Below are positions 1-5,331 of a stretch of 5,428 bases of DNA, piece by piece. Source of the DNA: JAAYCT01 sp964499575 (GTDB lineage Bacteria; Bacillota; Clostridia; Saccharofermentanales; Saccharofermentanaceae). The DNA is taken from assembly GCA_964499575.1 (NCBI GenBank), contig CAZCLK010000045.1, forward strand, positions 1-5,428, read 5' to 3'. How positions within the stretch are numbered: position 1 is the stretch's first letter; each line of letters starts with the position of its first letter. The position numbers were made by a program, and so were the translations under genes. Below the pieces are notes generated by a model that made no database searches, was not told the origin of the DNA, and was given only the letters and a program-made list of their open reading frames with translations.

Positions 1-83
1 CCCTGGCCGAGGGTGATCGGGTCAGCTTTGATACCGTCCAAGGCGCCAAAGGTCCGGCTGCCGAGAATGTTCGCAAGTTGTAG
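1..83 (+). CDS. Cold-shock protein (CspA family), C-terminal end only
   Basis: The gene enters from the left edge. The first full codon is at position 3 and the stop TAG is at 81-83, leaving 26 residues. They include EGDRVSFDTVQGAKGPAAEN, the typical last strands of a CspA-type OB fold (Glu-Gly-x-x-Val-x-Phe, then Gly-Pro-x-Ala-x-Asn-Val). Family members are about 65-70 residues and bind single-stranded RNA or DNA in the cytoplasm, acting as RNA chaperones in cold shock or in normal growth. The conserved RNA-binding motifs RNP1 and RNP2 lie outside the window, so the subtype and any cold induction cannot be judged. No convincing intrinsic terminator follows the stop. Identity is confident because the tail is highly conserved. 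Confidence 0.9.
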   Translation, partial: LAEGDRVSFDTVQGAKGPAAENVRKL

Positions 84-218
84 GACCTGATTTGAGAAAC
101 GTTGATCTGTAACATGCTCCTTGGCATGGATTATGGACAACACCGTTTTGCAATCGACGGGATGCTGCAATGTACGTATTGAGTCTATTCTGCTGGAGCT
201 AAACGACAAGAAAATCTG

Positions 219-350
219 ATGGTCTTCGTGGTGATGATCACCCTTACAGACCGGATATTGAATGATAGACTCCAGCAAAAGACAAGACGGCATAGGCGGC
301 TCTCGTCGATTATTTTAACAGGATATTCGCAACGTTTGAAAGAAAGATGA
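219..350 (+). CDS. Candidate small basic protein (43 aa), unrecognised
   Basis: An open frame from ATG 219 to TGA 348-350 codes 43 residues. A second in-frame ATG at 234 would give 38 residues. The product is strongly basic in its middle (QQKTRRHRRL) with a hydrophobic patch (SSIILTGY). It ends only 16 bases before the ATG of the next gene, whose ribosome binding site starts 4 bases after this stop, which is operon-like spacing. Against it, no good Shine-Dalgarno sequence precedes either start. The frame is also short enough to arise by chance, and it overlaps a pair of inverted repeats. I recognise no family. It could be a small nucleic-acid-associated protein like its neighbours, or plain leader sequence for the gene at 367. 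Confidence 0.28.
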   Translation: MVFVVMITLTDRILNDRLQQKTRRHRRLSSIILTGYSQRLKER

Positions 351-366
351 AAAAAGGAGATTTGAA

Positions 367-558
367 ATGGGAAAACCCATGTACAACTTTGGCAAGCAGG
401 GGAAAGAAAAAGCAAGGCAGCAGAAACAGATGGAAAAAACGGCAAAACGCATCATGGCTAAGCAGAAGAAGGCCAATCTAAAAACGGGCACTCCGAACAC
501 AGACTCAGATATAGCAGAACCGGAACTGGTGGAGGAGCTCGTTAAAAGCATGGCATAA
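367..558 (+). CDS. Small Lys/Gln-rich conserved-type protein (63 aa)
   Basis: The start ATG at 367 has a strong ribosome binding site, AAGGAG at 354-359, seven bases upstream. The protein has two halves. Residues 1-39 are very basic and probably one long helix (KEKARQQKQMEKTAKR, then KQKK), carrying 11 of the 12 lysines. Residues 46-58 are acidic (DSDIAEPELVEEL). There is no signal peptide or membrane segment, so it should be cytoplasmic. From memory it resembles short hypothetical proteins of proteobacteria with a KARQxK core and an acidic Asp-Ile tail, whose function is unknown. The basic helix suggests RNA, DNA or ribosome contact, and the nearby cold-shock gene fits that, but this is inference. 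That it is a real gene is well supported by the ribosome binding site and composition. Confidence 0.8.
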   Translation: MGKPMYNFGKQGKEKARQQKQMEKTAKRIMAKQKKANLKTGTPNTDSDIAEPELVEELVKSMA

Positions 559-665
559 GGGCATATATACACAATCTTAATTCGACTTTATGATGGTTGT
601 AATGGACCTTACAAGGTAGAGATGAATGTTTGTTTTCCGGATTGAAATCTTGAAGGTAATTTGAA

Positions 666-1073
666 ATGGCTGAAGATCTACTAGACTACTGGGTTAGACT
701 TATAAAGACAATTTTCCCTGCGAACGCTTGGATAAATTCTCGTTTCTCAAATAATGATTATCTAATACAGATCGATTGGAAGCTCCAAAATGACTCGGAG
801 AACTCAACCAAGCGTTCAAGAAAAATTGAGATAATAATCAAAGAGGGTGTAATTAATGATTATCTTGATAAGAACAAGAAAGATCGTGACTTATCCGACA
901 TCATTTTGAAAGAATTTTTTTGCGAGCGGTATAATCATTCTATTTCTGATAATGATATTGATACCAACCAATATGCATCCACAAAAACGTGGTTAATTTC
1001 CAGGGACGTAATTAATTGCAAGCCTCCATTTGACACCCCCCTTAGGGATCAAGTTAGACCAGTTTATCCATAA
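666..1073 (+). CDS. Hypothetical protein, AT-rich (135 aa)
   Basis: The start ATG at 666 has GAAGG at 652-656, nine bases upstream, and the frame is open for 135 codons to TAA 1071-1073. I do not recognise the family. The N-terminal third is amphipathic (DLLDYWVRLIKTIFP). Residues about 32-62 alternate polar and hydrophobic residues as beta strands do (NDYLIQIDW; RKIEIIIKEGVIND). Residues 65-90 look helical and charged (DKNKKDRDLSDIILKEFFCE). The C-terminus is Pro-rich (PPFDTPLRDQVRPVYP). There is no signal peptide or transmembrane helix, so it is probably cytosolic. The gene is clearly more AT-rich than the cold-shock tail and the hydrolase genes, with many AAT, ATA and AAA codons, which suggests accessory origin. 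About 100 bases separate it from each well-supported neighbour, so it may be transcribed alone. Confidence 0.72.
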   Translation: MAEDLLDYWVRLIKTIFPANAWINSRFSNNDYLIQIDWKLQNDSENSTKRSRKIEIIIKEGVINDYLDKNKKDRDLSDIILKEFFCERYNHSISDNDIDTNQYASTKTWLISRDVINCKPPFDTPLRDQVRPVYP

Positions 1074-1126
1074 CAATTGTGATAATAGGAAGTGCGGGCT
1101 TCTGCGTATTTCAAAGGTAGGGAAGC

Positions 1127-1210
1127 ATGGGGCGTAAACGAAACCTGACTTATGCGATTAATAGCGAAAACCAGAGTTGGCGACACGTTGGTACCCTCAA
1201 ACCGAGATAA
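1127..1210 (+). CDS. Candidate 27-aa basic peptide
   Basis: A short frame from ATG 1127 to TAA 1208-1210 is preceded by a purine-rich stretch with AAAGG at 1113-1117 and TAGGGA just after it, so a ribosome binding site at acceptable spacing exists. The peptide starts MGRKRN and ends GTLKPR, and it is basic with a single Trp. Its stop lies 29 bases before the start of the 37-aa Lys-rich gene, so the two could be co-translated. I recognise no family. At 27 codons, chance occurrence is quite likely. It could also be part of a leader for the next gene. Confidence 0.25.
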   Translation: MGRKRNLTYAINSENQSWRHVGTLKPR

Positions 1211-1239
1211 CTGAGGATCAACAGGAAAGGAGACAGGCA

Positions 1240-1353
1240 ATGGGAGACAAGGGCGGCAAGAAAGATAAGGAAAAGGGTCAGAAACAGAACGCCGAAAAAC
1301 AGAAACAAAAAATCAATAACAAGCTTGATAAGCAGCCTAAAAGAAAGCCTTGA
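1240..1353 (+). CDS. Very small Lys-rich protein (37 aa)
   Basis: The start ATG at 1240 has a near-perfect ribosome binding site, AAAGGAGA at 1226-1233, with the AAGGAG core seven bases from the start. The stop is TGA 1351-1353, with a second in-frame TAG directly after it. The product has 13 Lys and 1 Arg in 37 residues, plus many Gln and Asn. It runs from MGDKGGKKDKEKGQ to DKQPKRKP, with no hydrophobic core, so it is probably disordered or a single charged helix that folds on a partner. From memory, similar lysine-rich mini-proteins starting MGDKG occur in Geobacter-like genomes without a known role. Its composition echoes the 63-aa protein at 367-558, although the two do not align clearly. 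Nucleic-acid binding is a reasonable inference but unproven. Confidence 0.65.
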   Translation: MGDKGGKKDKEKGQKQNAEKQKQKINNKLDKQPKRKP

Positions 1354-1364
1354 TAGAAATCACG

Positions 1365-1399
1365 GTGCGGAGATCTGCACAACAGCTTTCGCCGTTTTA
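1365..1399 (+). terminator. Possible weak terminator or leader hairpins
   Basis: Two small hairpins follow the 37-aa gene. The first is GTGCGG-AGAT-CTGCAC (1365-1380; six pairs, one of them G-U). The second is AACAGC-TTTC-GCCGTT (1381-1396; one A-C mismatch), which runs into TTTT at 1395-1398. The second has the form of a weak intrinsic terminator for the 37-aa gene. Equally, both could be leader structure for the sigma-4-like gene that starts about 25 bases later. The stems are short, so support is limited. Confidence 0.25.
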
Positions 1400-1405
1400 A
1401 TCTAT

Positions 1406-1412
1406 AAAGGAG
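1406..1412 (+). promoter_or_regulatory. Ribosome binding site that decides the start of the sigma-4-like gene
   Basis: AAAGGAG at 1406-1412 is a near-consensus Shine-Dalgarno sequence. It directly abuts the ATG at 1413, leaving no spacer, which makes that ATG a poor start. The in-frame TTG at 1422 lies nine bases downstream, within the usual range. I therefore prefer the TTG start, which removes three residues (Met-Val-Thr). Confidence 0.6.
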
Positions 1413-1421
1413 ATGGTTACT

Positions 1422-1721
1422 TTGAAGATTTTTTATAAATGCAAGAAAAGAAGCCATAACATCATCGGAATTTGTCAGGACACAACCTGTGAGTGGCGGC
1501 TGAAGAATGAATCGTTTTTTAACTGCACATGGGTTGCATGCAACTTTGGTCCCTTCACTCTCGAAGAAGTGGGTGGGATGATGGGCGTAACCAGAGAAAG
1601 AATAAGGCAGATCGAAGCAAAGGCTATTAAAAAATTACAGCATAAAAAAAGAAGCGGGCCGTTGCGTGATTTTGCATTACCGGACAGTGAATGGGTAAAT
1701 CGGCAAAGTGTGGAGACTTAA
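1422..1721 (+). CDS. Cys4-motif protein with an RpoD-like sigma region 4 (99 aa)
   Basis: Numbered from TTG 1422, the protein has two parts. Residues 18-40 hold four cysteines, C18, C23, C35 and C40, in the pattern CX4C-X11-CX4C (with CEW and NCTW around the inner pair). This could bind zinc, and another Cys is at 7. Residues 45-84 are a sigma-70 region 4.2 helix-turn-helix: FTLEEVGGMMGVTRER, then IRQIEAKAIKKLQH, then RSGPLRDF. It is nearly the consensus of the RpoD C-terminus, which contacts the -35 element and the beta flap of RNA polymerase. Regions 1 to 3 are absent, so it cannot melt a promoter as a full sigma factor would. From memory, similar short proteins with a Cys motif plus a sigma-4-like domain occur in Geobacter relatives. 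Likely roles, by inference, are a DNA-binding regulator or a modulator of RNA polymerase. A decayed rpoD fusion is the alternative, but the intact frame and good ribosome binding site argue against it. An ATG at 1413 is the other possible start. Confidence 0.82.
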   Translation: MKIFYKCKKRSHNIIGICQDTTCEWRLKNESFFNCTWVACNFGPFTLEEVGGMMGVTRERIRQIEAKAIKKLQHKKRSGPLRDFALPDSEWVNRQSVET

Positions 1722-1752
1722 AAAAATATAATTTCTTTGTAATTAGCAAAAC

Positions 1753-1840
1753 TGACCTGCCCCCCCCAAACCGATCAAGTCTTTATGTTAGAGTGCTGGC
1801 ATAATCTTGGATGATTAGGGAGGGCGGGATGAGTCGAAAG
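1753..1840 (+). mobile_element. Probable vestige of the left end of an IS3-family element
   Basis: The sequence begins TGACCTGCCCCCCCC at 1753, the TG plus C-run look of many IS3-family left termini. About 65 bases later comes a G-rich ribosome binding site (AGGGAGGGCGGG, 1817-1828) and an ATG at 1829 that reads Met-Ser-Arg-Lys, as several IS3 orfA transposase genes do, then hits TGA at 1841. No further transposase coding follows, and no matching right terminus was found in the window. The reading rests on memory of IS3 ends and not on an alignment. An ordinary intergenic sequence with a chance C-run is the alternative. Confidence 0.4.
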
Positions 1841-2226
1841 TGAATATTTCTACCGGATATCGTTAATCTTTATTTACACCTGATTCAAGGACTTGTAGGT
1901 GTACAACAGCCCGTCTTTATTGCTATTTTACTGACATCACCTCCATTGATAACAAATACAAATCCGCACATAGAGTGATCTGGCCAAGTCATAGAATACG
2001 GGATGAAATGTGGCATTATAGGGGAATGGTCGGGGGCAATTTTATCTTCCTGGTAGTCCACAAGCTGATATCTTTGGAAAAGATTCAACATCACAAACAG
2101 TATTCATCTCTTTCCATTTTTTACGGATTGGAGTACGAATCCATAGAGAATCGGAAAAAACCAATCAAGGATATTAATTGTTAGGCGCGGCTATCGTACA
2201 CCCTTGCGGCAAAAATACTCTTTCTT
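1841..2226. other. Non-coding stretch without a supported gene
   Basis: Two overlapping 69-codon frames, one on each strand (+ from GTG 1975 to 2184; - from 2094 to 1885), cover parts of this AT-rich stretch. Neither has a good ribosome binding site, a recognisable motif or a clear codon bias, so I call neither. The 3' part must carry the promoter of the AmpH-like gene, but no clear -35/-10 pair stands out. A GTTAGGC at 2179-2185 resembles one half of an integron attC core, but I found no convincing partner half. Confidence 0.4.
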
Positions 2227-2230
2227 GAGG
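2227..2230 (+). promoter_or_regulatory. Ribosome binding site choosing the start of the AmpH-like gene
   Basis: GAGG at 2227-2230 lies six bases before ATG 2237 and three before ATG 2234. A TTG at 2204 also opens the frame but has no Shine-Dalgarno sequence and would put 11 extra residues in front of the signal peptide. ATG 2237 is preferred. Confidence 0.5.
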
Positions 2231-2236
2231 AACATG

Positions 2237-3415
2237 ATGAAAACCTTGACCTGTCTTGGCAGTGCTTGCCGCACCATCCGGTGTGTTGCTATTATCGTAG
2301 TGGTGTTAGCCACCTTCACCTGGTGTGGCATAGAAGCCGCGCAGGCTGATCCTTTTCTCGACGAAATGGTCGAGTTCACCGGAGAGGTTTTTCTTATTGA
2401 GCAGAAAGTGCCTGCCGTCATCATTGGCGTGGTGCGTAACGGCGAAATGTCGATCCGCGGCTTTGGCGAACGAGCCGGCAAGGGCAGCAAGGCACCTGAT
2501 GGTGACACGGTAATGCGGATCGGCTCCATAACCAAGGCATTCACCGGCGAAGTGCTTGCTCATCTCGTCGCCAGAAACTTTGTGCAGCTTACACAGCCGC
2601 TCACCAGGTCTTTGCCCGAGCTTGCCACCAATGCGAAGGCCGACGTCGGGCATATCCGCCTGATTGATCTCGCCACTCATTCTGCTGGTCTGCCGAGAGA
2701 GCTGCCTCATAAGGCGGGATCAGAAAAGGATTCCAATGCCCCTATTACAGTTCAAGACTTCACCGACTTTCTGCAAAACGAGACTTTGCTCTTCAAGCCA
2801 GGGAAGTCCGTGCATTACTCGAATGTCGGTTTCAACCTGCTTGCTCTTGGTTTATCTAAGGTGTCGAACGAGCCTTTCCCCGCGCTTCTTCAGCGCCAAA
2901 TCATCGACCCGCTCAATATGAAGAATACGGTGTTTGTGCTGTCCGAGGAGCAAAAGCAGCGGTTAATGCAGGGTCACAGTTTTGATGGGGCGGCGCTGCC
3001 GGATGTTCCCACCGATTCCGTCAATTTCGGCGCGGGTGGCCTCTACTCCACACCGAGCGACCTGCTGAAATGGATGCAATGGCATCTCGACCGCTTCGGT
3101 CAAAACGGCGCGGAAGCGCGGCTGCTCGATCATTCACTGTATCTCATGCGGGATGGACTTGCGACCGTGTCGGGAATGGACGAGTCAGGCCACATGGACG
3201 CGATGGGACTGGGCTGGGTGGCTATGATGCCGAAGGGTAACCGCCCATTCATCCTGCAAAAAGCTGGAGGATTACAGGGCACCTTCAGCTATATCGCCTT
3301 CGCGCCAACGCGCGGCGTGGCGGTTTTCATCGCCATCAACCAATTCGACTTTGCTGCCGCTGCGGCCATGGCTAACGTCGCCAATGACCTGATCGCGACA
3401 CTTGCGCCACGCTGA
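2237..3415 (+). CDS. AmpH-like periplasmic serine hydrolase (beta-lactamase/PBP fold)
   Basis: This 392-residue protein (from ATG 2237) has a Sec signal peptide: positive residues before the hydrophobic VAIIVVVLATFTW, then a likely signal peptidase I site after EAAQA (about residue 37). The mature part carries the three active-site motifs of class C beta-lactamase-like enzymes: S97-I-T-K100 (nucleophile and base), Y194-S-N196, and K342-A-G344, which stands in place of Lys-Thr-Gly. The stretches LATHSAGLPRE, GGLYSTPSDLLKWMQ, GLGWV and LQKAGG follow E. coli AmpH closely in order and wording. AmpH is a D,D-carboxypeptidase/endopeptidase of similar length (about 385) that trims peptidoglycan peptides in the periplasm and has weak beta-lactamase activity. 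The equivalent role here is inferred, and another D-Ala-peptide or ester hydrolase is possible. A second hydrolase of the same superfamily follows 107 bases later. No AmpR-like regulator is present. Confidence 0.88.
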   Translation: MKTLTCLGSACRTIRCVAIIVVVLATFTWCGIEAAQADPFLDEMVEFTGEVFLIEQKVPAVIIGVVRNGEMSIRGFGERAGKGSKAPDGDTVMRIGSITKAFTGEVLAHLVARNFVQLTQPLTRSLPELATNAKADVGHIRLIDLATHSAGLPRELPHKAGSEKDSNAPITVQDFTDFLQNETLLFKPGKSVHYSNVGFNLLALGLSKVSNEPFPALLQRQIIDPLNMKNTVFVLSEEQKQRLMQGHSFDGAALPDVPTDSVNFGAGGLYSTPSDLLKWMQWHLDRFGQNGAEARLLDHSLYLMRDGLATVSGMDESGHMDAMGLGWVAMMPKGNRPFILQKAGGLQGTFSYIAFAPTRGVAVFIAINQFDFAAAAAMANVANDLIATLAPR

Positions 3416-3522
3416 GCGAGCTGTTGGATGAACGCACGTAGATACACAAGCCTCTTTTCCGTATCCTAAATAAACGCAAAAGCAAGTTTTTTTATCAAAC
3501 CTTTTAGAGGTAAGATATAACG

Positions 3523-5046
3523 GTGAAAAAAGAATTGATCGAACATCACAAACTATTGCTTGTTGTTGCCTTTGTCATATCGTTAGTTGCAGCTTGTTCG
3601 TCCACTCAAACCGCCGATGTCCAGTCGAGTATCACCGCTGTAGAAAAGAGCCTTATCGCTGCGGTCGTCAACGATGGAAGTGCACCTGCGGGGATGAGAT
3701 TGCAGGATCGCATGCAGCACTTTCAGGTGCCGGGTGTCAGCATTGCAGTCATCAACAACGGCGAGATCGTGTGGGCAAAGGGATACGGCGTTACCGAAGC
3801 CGGTGGTACGCATGCCGTAACGACAGACACCGTATTCCAGGCATGCTCCATAAGTAAACCAGTCTCGGTGACGGGCATCATGCTGCTGGCGCAATCGGGC
3901 GTGATTGATATCTCCAGAAACGTGAATGACTATCTGACATCGTGGCACCTTGCAGATAACGACTTGACAAAGACAAATAAGGCAACGGTGCAAAGGCTCA
4001 TGTCACACACCGGCGGGACCAATGTATCAGGCTTTGCAGGGTACACCGCTGGGAGCGCCATACCGACGCTGCTTCAGGTTCTCAACGGTGCATCGCCAGC
4101 AGACACTGATCCTATTCGCGTCATATACGAGCCGGGGACGCGATACAGCTATTCGGGTGGTGGCATGGAGGTGCTGCAGCAGATGGCAGAAGACGTAACC
4201 AAAATGCCATTTCAGAGCTACATGAAGAACAACGTCTTTGACAAGCTGGGCATGAATTCCAGCGACTTCGTGCAGCCGATGGCCGGTCCTCTGGCAGCGC
4301 GGGCGGCAAAAGGTCACGATCTGGACGGCGTCATGATACCGGGAGGCTGGAGAATATACCCGGAGTTGATTGCCGCCGGTCTGTGGACCACGCCCACCGA
4401 TCTGGCCACACTGTTTCTTGAGGTGCAAAAGGCAGTAGTTCTTAATGAAGGTGCACTGCTCACACAAGAGACGGCCAATCGCATCCTTACCCCGCAGCCG
4501 AATACGAATTCAGCGATGGGCCTCGGCTTTGCTCTGATGGAAGGCAAGGGCGGTTTGATATTCAACCACAGCGGGTCAGTCTTCGGATACAAGTCTTACG
4601 TGACGGTGTATCGCGACCGGGGGCAGGGTATTGCCCTCATGACGAACGGTGACAACGGATACGCGCTTATGATGGAAATAATGCGATCCGTAGCCAAAGT
4701 ATATGGCTGGCCAGATGACAGTGTATCAAAAGCCGGGCTTGTCGATGTGCCGCTGTCAATCCTGCAGTCTTACGTAGGAAAATATACGGCCACGCTTGAC
4801 GGTCAGACATTGCAGATTGAGATTTATCTTACCGGGAATGCACTGATGATAAAAAGCGCCTTGCAAGGAACAGGCTCACGCTCTGATCTGTATCCAACAG
4901 CCAACGACATTTTTCTGTTGAAGGATGACACGATTATTACCGGAACACTCACGTTTTCGAAAGACGATTCCGGCAACGTAACCGGCTTCTCGGTCTCCAT
5001 ACCAGGAGGCGGAACAGTCATGGCGCAGAAGCGACCAACTCTATAA
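3523..5046 (+). CDS. Serine hydrolase lipoprotein, beta-lactamase family (CubicO/COG1680-like)
   Basis: The GTG start at 3523 is chosen because it gives a complete lipoprotein signal: KK..HHK, the hydrophobic run LLLVVAFVISL, and the lipobox V-A-A-C25. Ser-Ser after the Cys favours outer-membrane sorting. AGAGG at 3506-3510 is a rather distant ribosome binding site (12 bases). Residues about 60-395 form the serine hydrolase domain with S109-I-S-K112, Y210-S-G212 (in the position of Tyr-x-Asn) and H349-S-G351 (in the position of Lys-Thr-Gly). The last two variants are common in this subfamily. Residues about 411-507 (SYVGKYTATLDG, then QIEIYL and LYPTANDIFLL) look like the beta-rich accessory domain often appended to such hydrolases. 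At 507 residues it is longer than the AmpH-like neighbour for that reason. Substrate unknown: peptidoglycan peptides, D-amino-acid peptides or esters are all possible. Confidence 0.87.
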   Translation: MKKELIEHHKLLLVVAFVISLVAACSSTQTADVQSSITAVEKSLIAAVVNDGSAPAGMRLQDRMQHFQVPGVSIAVINNGEIVWAKGYGVTEAGGTHAVTTDTVFQACSISKPVSVTGIMLLAQSGVIDISRNVNDYLTSWHLADNDLTKTNKATVQRLMSHTGGTNVSGFAGYTAGSAIPTLLQVLNGASPADTDPIRVIYEPGTRYSYSGGGMEVLQQMAEDVTKMPFQSYMKNNVFDKLGMNSSDFVQPMAGPLAARAAKGHDLDGVMIPGGWRIYPELIAAGLWTTPTDLATLFLEVQKAVVLNEGALLTQETANRILTPQPNTNSAMGLGFALMEGKGGLIFNHSGSVFGYKSYVTVYRDRGQGIALMTNGDNGYALMMEIMRSVAKVYGWPDDSVSKAGLVDVPLSILQSYVGKYTATLDGQTLQIEIYLTGNALMIKSALQGTGSRSDLYPTANDIFLLKDDTIITGTLTFSKDDSGNVTGFSVSIPGGGTVMAQKRPTL

Positions 5047-5048
5047 CT

Positions 5049-5069
5049 CCACTACCGCCCGGATAGTGG
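5049..5069 (+). terminator. Hairpin directly after the lipoprotein hydrolase gene
   Basis: CCACTACC (5049-5056), loop GCCC, then GGATAGTGG (5061-5069) form an eight-pair stem with one bulged A. It starts two bases after the stop codon, where a terminator or 3'-end stabilising hairpin would sit. No T-run follows, so it is not a classical intrinsic terminator. Confidence 0.4.
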
Positions 5070-5117
5070 CTGAGCTTGGTCGTTAATCACTTTCCAACGG
5101 TAATTATCAGTTTCAAT

Positions 5118-5146
5118 ACCTACCCACTGCTGAACAGTTGGTAGGT
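5118..5146. repeat. Strong inverted repeat/hairpin
   Basis: ACCTACC (5118-5124) pairs with GGTAGGT (5140-5146), and ACTG (5126-5129) pairs with CAGT (5135-5138) around a five-base loop, with a single C-T mismatch between the two stems. Eleven pairs in 29 bases is well above chance. It has no T-run on either side, so it may be a factor-dependent terminator, an mRNA 3' stabiliser, or a DNA site such as an element end or protein-binding dyad. Confidence 0.5.
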
Positions 5147-5276
5147 GGCGTCAAGGTCTGTCGGATGTCCTATTTTCATGAACCGTGCTTACTCGGCTGC
5201 AAATATAAATATTCAAAGATAGTACTGGCCAGAATAATTAATTGCCTATCGAAAGTGTAACCTAAGTGAAAAAAGC

Positions 5277-5306
5277 AAGGTCAGAGACTTCTGGTCACAC
5301 CTTTTT
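5277..5306 (+). terminator. Weak terminator-like structure
   Basis: AAGGT (5277-5281) can pair with ACCTT (5299-5303), and CAGA (5282-5285) with TCTG (5290-5293), leaving GTCAC as a one-sided bulge. A T-run follows (5302-5306) and an A-run precedes (about 5268-5274). No supported gene lies just upstream, so its role is unclear. Confidence 0.2.
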
Positions 5307-5331
5307 ATCCCAATCCTATAATTCCCATCAG

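Noticed and set aside
114..182. A 22-codon frame starting at ATG 114 after the cold-shock gene
   Set aside because: No Shine-Dalgarno sequence and too short to separate from chance.
606..617. ACCTT-AC-AAGGT dyad upstream of the 135-aa gene
   Set aside because: Five-base arms with a two-base centre are common by chance. No promoter could be placed around it.
1798..1813. TGGCA...TTGG resembling a sigma-54 promoter
   Set aside because: The spacing between the GG and the second element is one base short and the GC of the -12 element is missing.
1885..2184. Overlapping 69-codon frames on both strands in the 1841-2226 gap
   Set aside because: No ribosome binding site at usable distance, no motif, and mutual overlap on opposite strands. 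The plus frame needs a GTG start.
2179..2185. GTTAGGC resembling the right core of an integron attC site before the AmpH-like gene
   Set aside because: A partner ATTCAAC occurs about 95 bases upstream, but the arms between them lack the imperfect symmetry of attC. No second attC follows the hydrolase genes. GTTGGAT at 3423-3429 likewise has no partner.
2306..2710. Long antisense frames within both hydrolase genes (also 3583-3993 and 4027-4467)
   Set aside because: They are shadows of the sense coding frames, which have complete signal peptides and catalytic motifs.
2237..5046. Calling the two hydrolases beta-lactamase resistance genes
   Set aside because: The motifs fit the AmpH and CubicO-like groups, which are mostly peptidases or esterases. 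No AmpR-type regulator or class-specific signature supports antibiotic resistance.
5165..5260. A 31-codon frame with AAGG seven bases upstream of ATG 5165
   Set aside because: Composition is not protein-like in any telling way, no family is recognisable, and it lies between hairpins in an otherwise non-coding stretch.
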